A DNA stretch of 64,000 nt from an uncultured Spirochaetaceae bacterium (GTDB lineage Bacteria > Spirochaetota > Spirochaetia > Sphaerochaetales > Sphaerochaetaceae): positions 16,735 to 80,734 of the forward strand of contig CALXMP010000009.1 in assembly GCA_944389505.1 (NCBI GenBank), in the 5' to 3' direction. Below are positions 19,313 through 28,553 of this stretch, in pieces (positions within the stretch are counted from its first letter, which is position 1; every line of letters starts with the position of its first letter). The notes under the pieces were generated by a model. That model was given only the letters and a program-made list of their open reading frames with translations. It ran no database searches and had not been told where the DNA came from. The position numbers and the translations under genes are program-made.

Positions 19313-21256
19313 TTGGGTATTGACTTCACAGGAAAGGGGTTTGCGGAATGGATGCACAGATTCCTGGCTGCATTCCGCAGAGCTATGCCTGTGATATTCT
19401 TCTTCATCACATCGTATTTCCTGATTCTTCTCCTTTTCGGACTCCAGTACACGATCGCTGCATCGGCGATAACGGTATTCTTCAGCTCGAGATACAGAAG
19501 AGGAGCAGGTTCTGTTCTCGGGTATCTTATCCTGATTCTCCATGAGACGCTCATCATCACGCTGGCGACAATAGGTTCATGGAATATCTATCTTGGAACG
19601 GCTCTGAATATCCTGGTTCCATTCATCCTTGTATTTACACAGAGCACGCAGTTCAATCCTCGCGGATATTTCGCATACGCGCTCCTGTATGTCTTCCTAT
19701 CCCTGATGCCGCCGGTGACGGGCACCGATTTCGTTATAGAGCTTGTATCTCTGTGGATGCTGACGCTGTATATGGCTCTTGTGATATGGATCTGGAACAG
19801 AGTGCATCACAACAGCCCCGGAGCCGGTATGTCAATCCCTGAGATTCTCTCAAAGCTCTCTAACCTCGTTCTCCTTCTTATCCAGACTGATAGGAAGGAA
19901 GAGCTTGAGGAGGAGTTCGGGAAGCTTATGCGTGCGCATGTCGTCCGCCGCCAGAGCTTCTCTGCTATGAGTACCCGTGATACCGAGCTTGAGAATATGG
20001 TATCGACGCTGCTCCAGCGCTTTTCATATATGATTGCGGATTACGACTGGCATTCAGAGCTTGATACTGCATCTGCAATGGAACTCAGGAGGCTGTCATC
20101 TTTCCTTTCCGAGACAGCGAAGTATATAGGCACACCTAGCCAGAGGGATCAGATGGAGCATGCCCAGGAGCTCCTCGACAGCATGACAATCCCGGAAGGG
20201 CGCATAAGGATATTCTCCAGAAGCATTATACACATGGTGGATTTCATGCTCCATACAGCAGAGAAGGATCCTTCAGGAGATAGGCGGAGGAGCATCAACT
20301 GGCATGGGCTTATGCACGAAATCGCTGTACGGTTCTCCTCGGAATCATTCGAGATGAGACTAGCTTCCCGTCTTGCGATTGTAATGGCTATAAGCGGTAT
20401 TGTAAGCTATCTCATACCGCTTTCCCATTCATACTGGATACCATTCAATGCCTTTCTCCTGCTTCAGCCGAGCAGTGAGGACAGCAGCTACAGAATGCGT
20501 ACCAGGCCTATTGGGACATTCATCGGATGCATTGTTGAATTCGCCGTGTATCCTCTGCTTCCCGGACTTCCCGCGCAGATAGCCTTCTCCCTTGTGATGA
20601 TATCCCTGATGTACTGTTCTGTGCCTGGAACGTGGTATCATCCGATATTCTCGACCTGCTATGCGCTTACCATGGCATCAATGACGATGCCAGGAACTAC
20701 CGCTATAGTCCTCCGCATATCATATCTTCTGATCGCTGTTCTGATTGTCTTCGCTGTCAACAGGTTCTTCCTTCCGATGAGGAAGACATCGCAGTTCAGA
20801 TACAGTGTCAAGGCGCTGTTCAGGTTCCATAACAAGTATTGGGATATCATAAGGCGAGGGCTCCAGGCGGAGACCGACCTCTCCATCTCTACCGATATCC
20901 TCAGCGATTTCCATATGTATTATGAGGACTGCCTATCATATATCAGAGAGAACGATGTCCCTTCTGCTGATAGGCTCGAGGAGGCTATGATAATCCTCTG
21001 GCATATGTTCTCAGAGCTTGAGCAGATCCACTATCTTGTCCGCATTAAGAGCATACAGAGCTCTGAGACTGGCCAGATACAGGATCTGATCATTGCCATA
21101 CAGAAGGATCTCTATCCGATTATCAGGGGAGAGGACTTTCCTGATCTCATGAAGAGGATACACCTTCAGCGTCCTGATATAGCATACGTGATGAATGGAT
21201 ACCTCAGAAATGCGGAGAGACTGCTTGAGTACAGGGATGCGATACCTTTCTTATGA
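19313..21256 (+). CDS. FUSC family membrane protein (aromatic acid exporter-like)
   Basis: A 647-residue integral membrane protein with the FUSC layout: an N-terminal block of five or six membrane helices (residues 20-165), a long soluble middle (about 170-340), a second block of helices (about 345-490) and a soluble C-terminal domain. The HSYWIPFNAFLLLQPSSEDS stretch at the second block is the recognisable FUSC piece. Relatives export aromatic carboxylic acids or are uncharacterised. The start is TTG 19313 after AGGGGGAC; an internal ATG at 19349 is possible. A TAGAAT hexamer at 19289 may be its promoter, so it need not be part of the liv operon. Confidence 0.85.
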   Translation: MGIDFTGKGFAEWMHRFLAAFRRAMPVIFFFITSYFLILLLFGLQYTIAASAITVFFSSRYRRGAGSVLGYLILILHETLIITLATIGSWNIYLGTALNILVPFILVFTQSTQFNPRGYFAYALLYVFLSLMPPVTGTDFVIELVSLWMLTLYMALVIWIWNRVHHNSPGAGMSIPEILSKLSNLVLLLIQTDRKEELEEEFGKLMRAHVVRRQSFSAMSTRDTELENMVSTLLQRFSYMIADYDWHSELDTASAMELRRLSSFLSETAKYIGTPSQRDQMEHAQELLDSMTIPEGRIRIFSRSIIHMVDFMLHTAEKDPSGDRRRSINWHGLMHEIAVRFSSESFEMRLASRLAIVMAISGIVSYLIPLSHSYWIPFNAFLLLQPSSEDSSYRMRTRPIGTFIGCIVEFAVYPLLPGLPAQIAFSLVMISLMYCSVPGTWYHPIFSTCYALTMASMTMPGTTAIVLRISYLLIAVLIVFAVNRFFLPMRKTSQFRYSVKALFRFHNKYWDIIRRGLQAETDLSISTDILSDFHMYYEDCLSYIRENDVPSADRLEEAMIILWHMFSELEQIHYLVRIKSIQSSETGQIQDLIIAIQKDLYPIIRGEDFPDLMKRIHLQRPDIAYVMNGYLRNAERLLEYRDAIPFL

Positions 21257-21286
21257 ATCGATGTGGCGGAAATGGATGCTGTGCAT

Positions 21287-21292
21287 TAGAAT
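21287..21292 (+). promoter_or_regulatory. -10 box 6 nt before the aldolase gene (leaderless type)
   Basis: TAGAAT, then CCAGAT, then ATG at 21299. No ribosome binding site. The -35 is poor. Confidence 0.5.
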
Positions 21293-21298
21293 CCAGAT

Positions 21299-21976
21299 AT
21301 GGAACTTCTTCTTGATACCGGCAATGTTGCAAAGATAAGGAATGCGATGGAGTACTACCCTGTAAGCGGGGTGACTACGAATCCCACTATACTCAGGAAG
21401 GAGGGCGATGTGCCTTTCTGGGATCTGATCGGCGAGATAAAGGAGCTGATCGGTCCGCAGCGTTCCCTCCATGTCCAGACTATCTCATCCGATGCCGATG
21501 GCATAATCCGCGAAGCTGGCATCATAGCAGAGCGCCTCGGTATGGATACGTATATCAAGATACCTGTCGATAGAGAAGGGCTGAAAGCGATAAAGGAACT
21601 TGCTTCGGAGGGTTTCCGCATCACAGCAACAGCCATATACACGGAGCTGCAGGGCGTCCTTGCTGCTATGGCTGGTGCTTCATATCTTGCTGTGTACTAC
21701 AACAGGATGGAGAACACCTCGATCGATGCCGATGATGTGATAAAGAATCTCAGGACATGCACGAACGAGTGCGGAGCAAAGATTCTCGGGGCATCCTACA
21801 GGAATGTCTCCCAGGTGCTTTCTTCCTTCCATTCAGGTGCCCATGCTGTTACAGTCAATCCTGATATAATCGACAAAGCCCTGTATTCGCCTCTTGTATC
21901 GGGAGCGGTAGAGAATTTCAGGGATGACTGGTATTCGGTCCATGGGGAGGATTCATCTCTTCTGGACACTCTATGA
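21299..21976 (+). CDS. Fructose-6-phosphate aldolase / transaldolase-like protein
   Basis: A 225-residue enzyme of the small transaldolase (FSA/TalC) class, which cleaves fructose 6-phosphate or transfers dihydroxyacetone units through a lysine Schiff base. The Asp in LLDTGN, the SGVTTNPTILRKEG block, the catalytic Lys in YIKIPVDREGLKAI (about residue 88) and TATAIYTELQGVLAAMAGA all fit. The length is about that of the family. It has no ribosome binding site and a -10 box six bases upstream. Its stop overlaps the start of the EFR1 gene (ATGA), so the two are translationally coupled, an odd pairing of a sugar-phosphate enzyme with a redox protein. Confidence 0.92.
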   Translation: MELLLDTGNVAKIRNAMEYYPVSGVTTNPTILRKEGDVPFWDLIGEIKELIGPQRSLHVQTISSDADGIIREAGIIAERLGMDTYIKIPVDREGLKAIKELASEGFRITATAIYTELQGVLAAMAGASYLAVYYNRMENTSIDADDVIKNLRTCTNECGAKILGASYRNVSQVLSSFHSGAHAVTVNPDIIDKALYSPLVSGAVENFRDDWYSVHGEDSSLLDTL

Positions 21977-22833
21977 GATGCATCATCTATGTCTTCTCCG
22001 GGACTGGGAATACAATGCTGGTGGCAGAGGAATATGCTGCCAGCCTTGGGCCTGAGACGCATATAGCAGCCATCGATTCATCGTTCATGGATCTTCCATC
22101 CCCCGATGGTTATCAGCTTGTGGGGATAGGCTATCCTGTCCATGCATTCAATGCGCCCGAGATTGTTGAGCGCTTTGCCAGAGAGCTGAAGCCGTCAGTG
22201 CATCAGGATCTATTCATCTTCCATACAGGGGGAGAAGGGCTGCACTTCAATGACACATCGTCGGTCCGTATCAGGAGAATCCTCAGAAAAGATTTCACCA
22301 TTCTCTCCGAGCGCCATTACGTTATGCCTTACAATATGATTTTCCGCCATAGCGATGCTATGGTTAAGCATATGGTCACATATATGAGGAAGCTTGTTCC
22401 ACTCCATGTCTCCTCAATACTGGCGAAAAGAACAGAGGGCATGAGGCTTATGCCCTTCTCGCGCATTGTCTCATCGGTCCTTCGCATAGAATGGCTCTAT
22501 GCGAAGCTTCAGGGACCAACTATGAGGGCAGGGGACAGCTGTACGGGATGTGGCCTCTGTGCCAGACGATGTCCCATGGGAAACATAACAGTGGTAAATG
22601 GGCGTCCAGTTTTCGGCAGGAACTGCTCTCTATGTGTCCGCTGTTCTTTTTCCTGTCCTGTAGATGCTATATCGATAGGACTGCTGAACGGATGGCGCGT
22701 CAGCGGGCCGTATGAAGTGGACAGGGTAATGGCAGACCAGACCATTCCCGATACCATCCCGATAGAGAAGCTTCCCCGTCTGTACAGAAAGTACTACAGG
22801 GAAGCTGATGCTATGCTCGGGAAGAGATCATAG
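21973..22833 (+). CDS. EFR1 family flavodoxin-ferredoxin fusion
   Basis: A 286-residue electron-transfer protein. The N-terminal half is flavodoxin-like, with FMN phosphate loop FSGTGNT at residues 8-14. The C-terminal part carries two 4Fe-4S sites: Cys190, 193, 196, 200 and Cys218, 221, 224, 228, both in CxxCxxCxxxCP order. This matches the EFR1 family, whose partners are unknown. It is soluble and cytoplasmic by sequence. It overlaps the aldolase gene by four bases and ends 15 bp from the convergent flavodoxin operon, so this 4-kb stretch is dense in flavin and iron-sulfur proteins. Confidence 0.9.
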   Translation: MRCIIYVFSGTGNTMLVAEEYAASLGPETHIAAIDSSFMDLPSPDGYQLVGIGYPVHAFNAPEIVERFARELKPSVHQDLFIFHTGGEGLHFNDTSSVRIRRILRKDFTILSERHYVMPYNMIFRHSDAMVKHMVTYMRKLVPLHVSSILAKRTEGMRLMPFSRIVSSVLRIEWLYAKLQGPTMRAGDSCTGCGLCARRCPMGNITVVNGRPVFGRNCSLCVRCSFSCPVDAISIGLLNGWRVSGPYEVDRVMADQTIPDTIPIEKLPRLYRKYYREADAMLGKRS

Positions 22834-22848
22834 TCCTATATCCCCCAG

Positions 22849-23385
22849 CTATGATTTCAGGCTTTCCCTGTTGCTTATTCTCGCTCCTGCAAGTACCGTA
22901 GCATTGCTTTCCATCGCTCTTATATTCTCTTCTGCCCTGGATATGCCGCTGCTTCCGCTTGTGCAGAATGGTGCGATAGTCTTTCCGGAAAGGTCGTATT
23001 CATCTAGGAATGTATATATGATCTTAGGCATGTCACCGAACCATATGGGGAATCCGAGGAAGATAGTATCGTATCCGGATATATCCTCTGATAGCGGGAG
23101 AATTGCCGGGCGCGCTGCTGGATTGCTGTTCTCAAGCGATGCTCGTGAACTGTCATCCCTGTAGTCCAGATCAGTATCGGAATACGGTTCTGCTGGCTCA
23201 ATTTCTGCAATGTGTGCCTCTGTAATGGCTGCAAGCTCCTGAGCTACGCGCTCTGTATTCCCTGTTGCTGAGAAGAAGATTATCACGGCATTGTCCATTG
23301 ATGGCTGGACACCGCCGTCCGCATTGCATGATGCTGATGCAATGATGATTGCCAGTGCCGTAAACAGTACAGATAGTCTCTTCAT
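22849..23385 (-). CDS. Lipoprotein flavodoxin
   Basis: A 178-residue flavodoxin with a secretion signal. The N-terminus MKRLSVLFTALAIIIASASC is a lipoprotein signal peptide (Ala-Ser-Ala before Cys20), so it should be anchored outside the cytoplasm. The flavodoxin domain starts near residue 34 with IIFFSATGNTERVA, and GFPIWFGDMPKIIYTFL and FCTSGSSGIS form the flavin site. It is the last gene of the TetR-led redox operon and overlaps the preceding gene by four bases. An exported flavodoxin needs flavin in the periplasm; the electron donor is not evident. Confidence 0.9.
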   Translation of the reverse strand: MKRLSVLFTALAIIIASASCNADGGVQPSMDNAVIIFFSATGNTERVAQELAAITEAHIAEIEPAEPYSDTDLDYRDDSSRASLENSNPAARPAILPLSEDISGYDTIFLGFPIWFGDMPKIIYTFLDEYDLSGKTIAPFCTSGSSGISRAEENIRAMESNATVLAGARISNRESLKS

Positions 23386-23915
23386 AAGCTCCTCCCGAGT
23401 TCATATGCCTTCTCAGGGAATCCTGAGTTCTTTGTCATCGATACGCTGCCGCAGCCTTTGCCGAGTATCATTCCCATATCCTGGAAGTTCATATAGCGGC
23501 AAAGCGTTCTGTAGTGGTGTGCTATATCCTCCATCGTCCAGTCATTGCTATCCCATGCAGCTACGATCAAGGCTGTCTTCATATGCTTCGCTGAAAGCGC
23601 TGTGGTGAAGCTGTACCATCTGTCTATCACCAGCTTCAGCTGCGATGAGAAGCCAAAGTAGTAAAGCGGAGTAGCCAGTACCATCATGTCGGAGGAAAGG
23701 ATTAGATTCCTAAGCTTTTCCATATCATATTTCTGCACGCACGCGCCATCCATTCCGCATCTGTCACAGGCAAGGCAGGGGTTCACCTTGCTATGTCCTG
23801 CATCGAAGATAGTAACCTCATGACCGCTTTCCTTAGCACCTTTCGTGAATGATGAGGCAATAAGATTCGAAGATCCGTTTTTGTGCGGACTGCTCTCAAT
23901 TACAAGTTTTTTCAT
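23382..23915 (-). CDS. Flavodoxin-fold NAD(P)H-dependent FMN reductase
   Basis: A 177-residue protein of the FMN reductase / iron-sulfur flavoprotein family. ESSPHKNGSSNLIASSF is the FMN phosphate loop (residues 7-23). The CLACDRCGMDGACVQKYDM stretch (about residues 48-66) has the Cys spacing typical of this family, which in some members binds a 4Fe-4S cluster. ATPLYYFGFSSQLKLVIDR is the flavin face. It lies 11 bp after the monooxygenase-like gene and overlaps the lipoprotein flavodoxin by four bases. Confidence 0.9.
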   Translation of the reverse strand: MKKLVIESSPHKNGSSNLIASSFTKGAKESGHEVTIFDAGHSKVNPCLACDRCGMDGACVQKYDMEKLRNLILSSDMMVLATPLYYFGFSSQLKLVIDRWYSFTTALSAKHMKTALIVAAWDSNDWTMEDIAHHYRTLCRYMNFQDMGMILGKGCGSVSMTKNSGFPEKAYELGRSL

Positions 23916-23926
23916 GTCTGATCCTT

Positions 23927-24250
23927 CTATGTTCTTATGAAACTGTTATCAGCTGTATCGGCAGCGACAAGGTATCTCTCCGCTCTCATGTGGAGGTCAT
24001 GCTTCTCCCTTAGTGCCGCGATTGTCTTCATCATAGGGGAAGCATGGTGGCTGTCCAGAGCTTCCTGATCCCTCCAGATATCGATAAGCAGGACGGTATC
24101 AGGATCAGAGGCTGGGAAGAAGTACTCATACCTCTCATTTCCTTCCTCCTTCCTGATAAGATCGGCAGTACCGCTTTCTTCCATTTCCCTTGCGAATCTG
24201 CGGGCACTGCCATCCCTGCCTGTATAGTACAGAAGCATCATTATGCTCAT
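23927..24250 (-). CDS. Antibiotic biosynthesis monooxygenase (ABM) domain protein
   Basis: A 107-residue protein with the ABM fold (ferredoxin-like dimer), seen in YEYFFPASDPDTVLLIDIWRD (as non-contiguous family blocks) and LDSHHASPMMKTIAAL, where the HxxSP motif is typical. Relatives include quinol monooxygenase YgiN and heme-degrading IsdG; no heme-ligand prediction is safe here. The start overlaps the flavodoxin stop by four bases. In the redox operon it may act on quinones or electrophiles (inference). Confidence 0.85.
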   Translation of the reverse strand: MSIMMLLYYTGRDGSARRFAREMEESGTADLIRKEEGNERYEYFFPASDPDTVLLIDIWRDQEALDSHHASPMMKTIAALREKHDLHMRAERYLVAADTADNSFIRT

Positions 24251-24696
24251 ACTATGTTACCTGTCACGTGCCCGTTCAGGAGCTTCCCTTCTTTGATATC
24301 CAGCTCCGGATATCTCTTCTGCAGATCCTTCACTGCAGGGGACAGCGAGCTTCCTCCGGAGGTTGCGAATATGACTATATCTTTACCGGAAAGATCATTG
24401 CCCTCTATGAATGTGTTTATGATCCTTGGCGCAACACCCCACCAGATTGGAAAGCCTATATAGATAGAATCATACCTTGAAAGGTCTGGTTTTTCTCCTT
24501 TTATATTAGGACGGGAATTATGATCCTTCATCTCCAGAGAGCTCCTGCTCTTCCTGTCCATCCAGTCGAGGTCCGCTGCAGTATATGGGACTTCCGGGAT
24601 AATCTCATATACATCTGCTCCGATGATGCCTGCAAGCTCTGCTGCAGCCTTTGCTGTTACGCCGCTTGCGGAGAAGAAAGCAACAAGCTTCTTCAT
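24247..24696 (-). CDS. Cytoplasmic flavodoxin
   Basis: A 149-residue flavodoxin without a signal peptide. FFSASGVTAKAAAEL is the phosphate loop; GFPIWWGVAPRIINTFIEG and FATSGGSSLSP are the flavin loops, very close to those in the lipoprotein flavodoxin at the other end of the operon, so the two are paralogues. It follows the TetR gene with a four-base overlap. Confidence 0.92.
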   Translation of the reverse strand: MKKLVAFFSASGVTAKAAAELAGIIGADVYEIIPEVPYTAADLDWMDRKSRSSLEMKDHNSRPNIKGEKPDLSRYDSIYIGFPIWWGVAPRIINTFIEGNDLSGKDIVIFATSGGSSLSPAVKDLQKRYPELDIKEGKLLNGHVTGNIV

Positions 24697-25331
24697 CTTC
24701 TTCCCTCCTTGATTCCATTGAGAATATGTATGACGAAAATCTTTGTAGCCTTTCTTATTTCCATCTTCCTTGGCACCATTCCAGCCATTTTCATTGCATC
24801 CATCTGCTTCTTTGTCGGGTAGACATATGGATAGAGCCCATAGAGGAAGGGGTAGAATTCATAGATGAAATCCGTCCTATCTTCAGTTGTCATATCAGGG
24901 AAGAACTTCTCCAGAGCCGCATCGATGATATCTATTGTCCTTCCATAGTGCTTCTTGAATTCCACAAGACGCTCTGTCCTGCTGTTCTCCTCAATCTCAT
25001 AGAGATTCATGCAGAGTATCTTAAGGAGCGTCTCCCTCTTCGCAATCGATTCGGAGATTGCAGCTGCAAAGCCTTGGATGTCATATCCATCGTGGCTGAG
25101 TATCTGCTCAAGGTCATCAGCCCAGAGCCGGTATTCCTCCTCCAGAAGGGCGAGGAATATCTCCTCTTTCGTCTGGAAGTAGTTATAGATGGATGGCCTC
25201 GACAGGCTAGTCTCCTTGCTGATCTCCTTCAGCGTGATCTCCTTGAAGGCCATTGTCCTATAAAGTCTTCTGCAGGCATCTATGATCTCTCCCGGCCGTT
25301 TCTCCACCATTTCCCTTGATACTCTTGGCAT
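24693..25331 (-). CDS. TetR/AcrR family regulator of the flavodoxin operon
   Basis: A 212-residue TetR-type repressor. The N-terminal helix-turn-helix is FKEITLKEISKETSLSRPSI followed by YNYFQTKEEIF (residues 29-59). The C-terminal ligand domain is unlike any I can name. It is the first gene of the redox operon and is followed by a flavodoxin with a four-base overlap. Two spaced palindromes lie 14-57 bp upstream of its start, which suggests autoregulation and control of the whole operon. The ATG is preceded by AGAGG at good spacing. Confidence 0.92.
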   Translation of the reverse strand: MPRVSREMVEKRPGEIIDACRRLYRTMAFKEITLKEISKETSLSRPSIYNYFQTKEEIFLALLEEEYRLWADDLEQILSHDGYDIQGFAAAISESIAKRETLLKILCMNLYEIEENSRTERLVEFKKHYGRTIDIIDAALEKFFPDMTTEDRTDFIYEFYPFLYGLYPYVYPTKKQMDAMKMAGMVPRKMEIRKATKIFVIHILNGIKEGRR

Positions 25332-25344
25332 GCGAACCTCTTTT

Positions 25345-25388
25345 CTGACTCTATGTCAGTAAATTATGATTATTCCGACATTATGTCA
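25345..25388 (-). promoter_or_regulatory. Two palindromic operators upstream of the TetR gene
   Basis: CTGAC-TCTAT-GTCAG (25345-25359) and a second copy of the core, GAC-ATTAT-GTC (25377-25387), lie 30 bp apart, about three helical turns. The shared core GAC-N5-GTC and the position just upstream of a tetR gene make these the likely binding sites. Confidence 0.7.
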
Positions 25389-25420
25389 ATATATTTTATC
25401 TTCTTTCCATATGTTACCAT

Positions 25421-25675
25421 ATGGTCATGATGAAAAGCAGGGAAGAAGCAATTGAGGACATGACGCTGATGCTTATGTATCTTACATGTTTTGGGGAAAG
25501 AAGCGGTGATACGATTTACCTGAGGACATGGAAGAACTATCCATTTGATGTGGTCGATACCCTTTGCGATAAGGATCTGATCGATACAAGGCATGGGAAT
25601 AAGTCGGCATACATACTTGATGAAGGGAAGAGGAGGGCAGAGGAGCTTCTGAAGGAGTATGGGATAGGAATATGA
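25421..25675 (+). CDS. DUF6429-like small protein
   Basis: An 84-residue soluble protein. The order MTLMLMYLTCFGERSG, then AWKNYPFDVVDTL-like RTWKNYPFDVVDTLCDKDLI, then GNKSAYILDEGKRRAEELL, resembles the DUF6429 family, a small winged-helix-like protein of unknown role. The start may be ATG 25421 or 25427. There is no ribosome binding site; TATGTT at 25410-25415 ends five bases before ATG 25421. It is divergent from the TetR gene with the operator region between, so it could share that control. Confidence 0.7.
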   Translation: MVMMKSREEAIEDMTLMLMYLTCFGERSGDTIYLRTWKNYPFDVVDTLCDKDLIDTRHGNKSAYILDEGKRRAEELLKEYGIGI

Positions 25676-25709
25676 TGGCTGCATTGTATCCATAAGCCAT
25701 TCCTGAACG

Positions 25710-25715
25710 TATAAT
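25710..25715 (+). promoter_or_regulatory. -10 box 6 nt before tetR (leaderless type)
   Basis: TATAAT, then AGCCAT, then ATG at 25722. No ribosome binding site. Confidence 0.6.
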
Positions 25716-25721
25716 AGCCAT

Positions 25722-26252
25722 ATGCCGATGGATATGAAGGAAATGATAGCCAGAGCAGCCGCAGAGCTGATGATGGATGGGAATACGCGAAAGCTTACCG
25801 TCACCGATATTGTTGATAAATGCCAGATCACGCGTCAGACGTTCTACTATCATTTTGATGGCATTCCTCAGATGATCGAGTGGGTATTCCAGAAGAAGCT
25901 GGACCAGCTTATCGATGAGACATGGACAATGGATGATCCAGAGGCAGGCATCAGAAGCTTCTTCATCATGGCGCTGAATGCTGCGCCATATATAAGTAAA
26001 TCGATGCAGAGCAATTACAGGGATGAGCTTGACAGGCTCATGACAAATGGCATGTATGGGCTTTTTGACCGTCTTGCGGAGCAGGAGGATCTTTACAGCG
26101 ACTGCACACGCTCTGAGTTTGCCATAATCCGCAGGTATCATTGCCAGGCGGTGATCGGTATACTCCGCGAGTGGAGCATACGCGATACGGAGAACCTTGA
26201 TGGCATTGTCCATACAGTCTATAGGCTTCTTCGTGGAGATATCCGTCCATAG
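25722..26252 (+). CDS. TetR/AcrR family regulator (DhaS-like)
   Basis: A 176-residue TetR-type protein. The helix-turn-helix is LTVTDIVDKCQITRQTFYYH followed by F (residues 26-46). The short length and a C-terminal half with few helices recall the DhaS/TetR_C_8 group, in which some members act as activators or coactivators. It stands alone between DUF6429 and the ftsH operon, so its target is not evident. A perfect TATAAT ends six bases before the ATG, with no ribosome binding site. Confidence 0.88.
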   Translation: MPMDMKEMIARAAAELMMDGNTRKLTVTDIVDKCQITRQTFYYHFDGIPQMIEWVFQKKLDQLIDETWTMDDPEAGIRSFFIMALNAAPYISKSMQSNYRDELDRLMTNGMYGLFDRLAEQEDLYSDCTRSEFAIIRRYHCQAVIGILREWSIRDTENLDGIVHTVYRLLRGDIRP

Positions 26253-26349
26253 CCTTACACTTCTGCATTTCTGTCAATACACACAATCAATACTGATAGT
26301 TTCCACAGAATATCCTGATTATTAGATTATGTTCTGTAAGGAGCGTATT

Positions 26350-26721
26350 ATGGCATATGGGATGCTATCAGCGAAGCTATGCGAACTTGATGATGATATC
26401 TGCCGCCTACATGGCAGAATACAGCAAGGCGCAGAGAATCTTGATTCGGAGATCAGGGCTGCGGAGCTCGAGCTAGAGGAATCGCAGAAATCTCTGAATG
26501 AGAGGCTCGCCTTCTCAAGGTCAGAGGCTGTACAGGATATCGCGAAGATATACAGAAGGATAGAGAATGCACTATCCAGTGAGCAGAAGGAGCTGTCGGC
26601 TGATGAGAGACTGCTTCTCGCTGAGTATTCCCTCGATTTCGCCATGCTTGCTGCACGCAAGGCAGTACTTCAGTCACTTAGAGCAATAAAATCCTCGGAA
26701 AATGAGGATAGGAGTAAATGA
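26350..26721 (+). CDS. Coiled-coil protein upstream of ftsH
   Basis: A 123-residue, charged, helical protein with no membrane segment; residues 10-80 form an almost continuous coiled coil rich in Glu, Lys, Arg and Leu. I do not recognise a family. ATG 26350 was chosen because TAAGGAGCG lies eight bases upstream, whereas an earlier in-frame ATG at 26329 has no site. Its stop overlaps the ftsH start by four bases, so it is probably made together with FtsH and might be an adaptor or an unrelated structural protein. Confidence 0.75.
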   Translation: MAYGMLSAKLCELDDDICRLHGRIQQGAENLDSEIRAAELELEESQKSLNERLAFSRSEAVQDIAKIYRRIENALSSEQKELSADERLLLAEYSLDFAMLAARKAVLQSLRAIKSSENEDRSK

Positions 26722-28553
26722 AAATGGAAGAAGTAAAATCCCCGAAGAAACCCCTGATATACTATTATATCGCTGTTTTTCTCGTAATATTCCTCTTCAA
26801 TATGCTTCTCTCTCCGATGCTGCAGAGAGGGCAGATCATCGAGGTCGATTACGGCAGATTCATGAATATGGTGAATGAGAAGGATATCGGTACCGTCCAG
26901 ATGGATGATAACCAGATCATATTCACCAACAAGGATAATACAATGATCTTCAAGACCGGGACGATGGATGATCCCGATCTTACGGAAAGACTGTATGATT
27001 CCGGTGCAGTGTTCTCCAAGGTAATAGTTGAACCGATGTCACCGCTGATGAGTCTTTTCCTTAATGTTGTTGTCCCTCTTCTTATATTCTTCGCTATCGG
27101 GCAGTATTTCAGCAGGAAGCTGATGCAGCAGGCAGGTGGCAAGAACTCGATGATGTTCGGCATGGGGAAGAGCAACGCGAAGGTCTATGTGCAGTCAACG
27201 CAGGGCATACATTTCTCGGATGTCGCTGGAGAGGATGAGGCGAAGGAGAGCCTTGCGGAGATCGTTGATTACCTCCACAATCCGAAGAAGTATACCGATG
27301 CAGGTGCATCAATGCCTAAGGGAATCCTTCTTGTAGGTCCTCCAGGAACAGGTAAGACGATGCTGGCGAAGGCTGTGGCAGGCGAGTCCAATGTCCCTTT
27401 CTTCTCAATCTCTGGCTCTGAGTTCGTGGAGATGTTCGTCGGCATGGGAGCCTCGAAGGTCAGGGATCTCTTCAGACAGGCAAAGGAGAAGGCTCCATGT
27501 ATTGTCTTCATCGATGAAATCGATGCTATAGGACAGAAGAGAAATTCCGGAATCAATGGAGGAAATGATGAGAGGGAGCAGACTCTGAATCAGCTTCTGA
27601 CGGAGATGGATGGCTTCGAGAGCAACAATGGCGTTATGATCCTGGCTGCGACGAACCGTCCTGAATCGCTTGATCCTGCTCTTACGCGTCCTGGACGCTT
27701 TGACAGGCGGGTTCCTGTTGAGCTTCCTGATCTTGCAGGCCGTGAGGCAATCCTCCGTGTCCATGCGAAGAAGATAAAGATGGCGGATGATGTGGATCTC
27801 CATACGATTGCGCGCATGGCAGCCGGAGCATCGGGTGCAGAGCTTGCGAATATCATAAATGAGGCAGCGCTGAGGGCTGTGAGGAACAACAGAACGGTCG
27901 TGAATGAGGCCGATCTCGAGGAGAGCATCGAGGTCGTCATCGCAGGATACCAGAAGAAGAATGCCGTGCTATCTGATAAGGAGAAGCTTGTTGTTTCCTA
28001 TCATGAGATCGGGCATGCGCTTGTAGCGGCGATGCAGTCGCATTCGGCTCCAGTGCAGAAGATCACTATTATCCCTCGCACGTCCGGAGCTCTCGGATAC
28101 ACGATGCAGGTCGATACAGGAGATAAGTATCTGATGACCAAAGAGGAGCTTGAGAACAAGATCGCAACCTATACAGGTGGCCGCGCTGCTGAGGAGGTCA
28201 TATTCGGAGAGATAACCACTGGTGCCTCGAATGATATCGAGCAGGCGACAAAGCTTGCCCGTGCGATGATCACACAATATGGAATGAGCGACAATTTCGG
28301 CATGGTTGCGCTTGAGACAGTGAATAACCAGTATCTTGGAGGTGATACATCGCTTGCATGCTCGGCGGAGACGCAGAAGGAGATAGACGCGGAAGTCGTG
28401 GCTCTTGTGGAGGGGCAGCATCAGAAAGCGAAGAAGATCCTGGAGGACAATAAGGCAAAGCTCAATGAGCTGGCGAAGTTCCTTTATGAGAAGGAGACAA
28501 TCACTGGTAATGAGTTCATGGCGATACTTGAAAGGGGAGGTGAGGCAAGATGA
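26718..28553 (+). CDS. ftsH: ATP-dependent zinc metalloprotease FtsH
   Basis: A 611-residue membrane-anchored AAA+ protease that degrades misfolded membrane proteins and regulators. Two membrane helices (residues 12-33 and about 108-130) flank the periplasmic FtsH_ext domain. Walker A GPPGTGKT is at 207-214, Walker B FIDEIDA at 264-270, the second region of homology at about 308-333, and the zinc site HEIGH at 429-433. Most homologues have HEAGH; the Ile keeps the HExxH pattern. The C-terminus lacks a long tail. It overlaps the upstream coiled-coil gene and the downstream DUF308 gene by four bases each. Confidence 0.97.
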   Translation: MKMEEVKSPKKPLIYYYIAVFLVIFLFNMLLSPMLQRGQIIEVDYGRFMNMVNEKDIGTVQMDDNQIIFTNKDNTMIFKTGTMDDPDLTERLYDSGAVFSKVIVEPMSPLMSLFLNVVVPLLIFFAIGQYFSRKLMQQAGGKNSMMFGMGKSNAKVYVQSTQGIHFSDVAGEDEAKESLAEIVDYLHNPKKYTDAGASMPKGILLVGPPGTGKTMLAKAVAGESNVPFFSISGSEFVEMFVGMGASKVRDLFRQAKEKAPCIVFIDEIDAIGQKRNSGINGGNDEREQTLNQLLTEMDGFESNNGVMILAATNRPESLDPALTRPGRFDRRVPVELPDLAGREAILRVHAKKIKMADDVDLHTIARMAAGASGAELANIINEAALRAVRNNRTVVNEADLEESIEVVIAGYQKKNAVLSDKEKLVVSYHEIGHALVAAMQSHSAPVQKITIIPRTSGALGYTMQVDTGDKYLMTKEELENKIATYTGGRAAEEVIFGEITTGASNDIEQATKLARAMITQYGMSDNFGMVALETVNNQYLGGDTSLACSAETQKEIDAEVVALVEGQHQKAKKILEDNKAKLNELAKFLYEKETITGNEFMAILERGGEAR

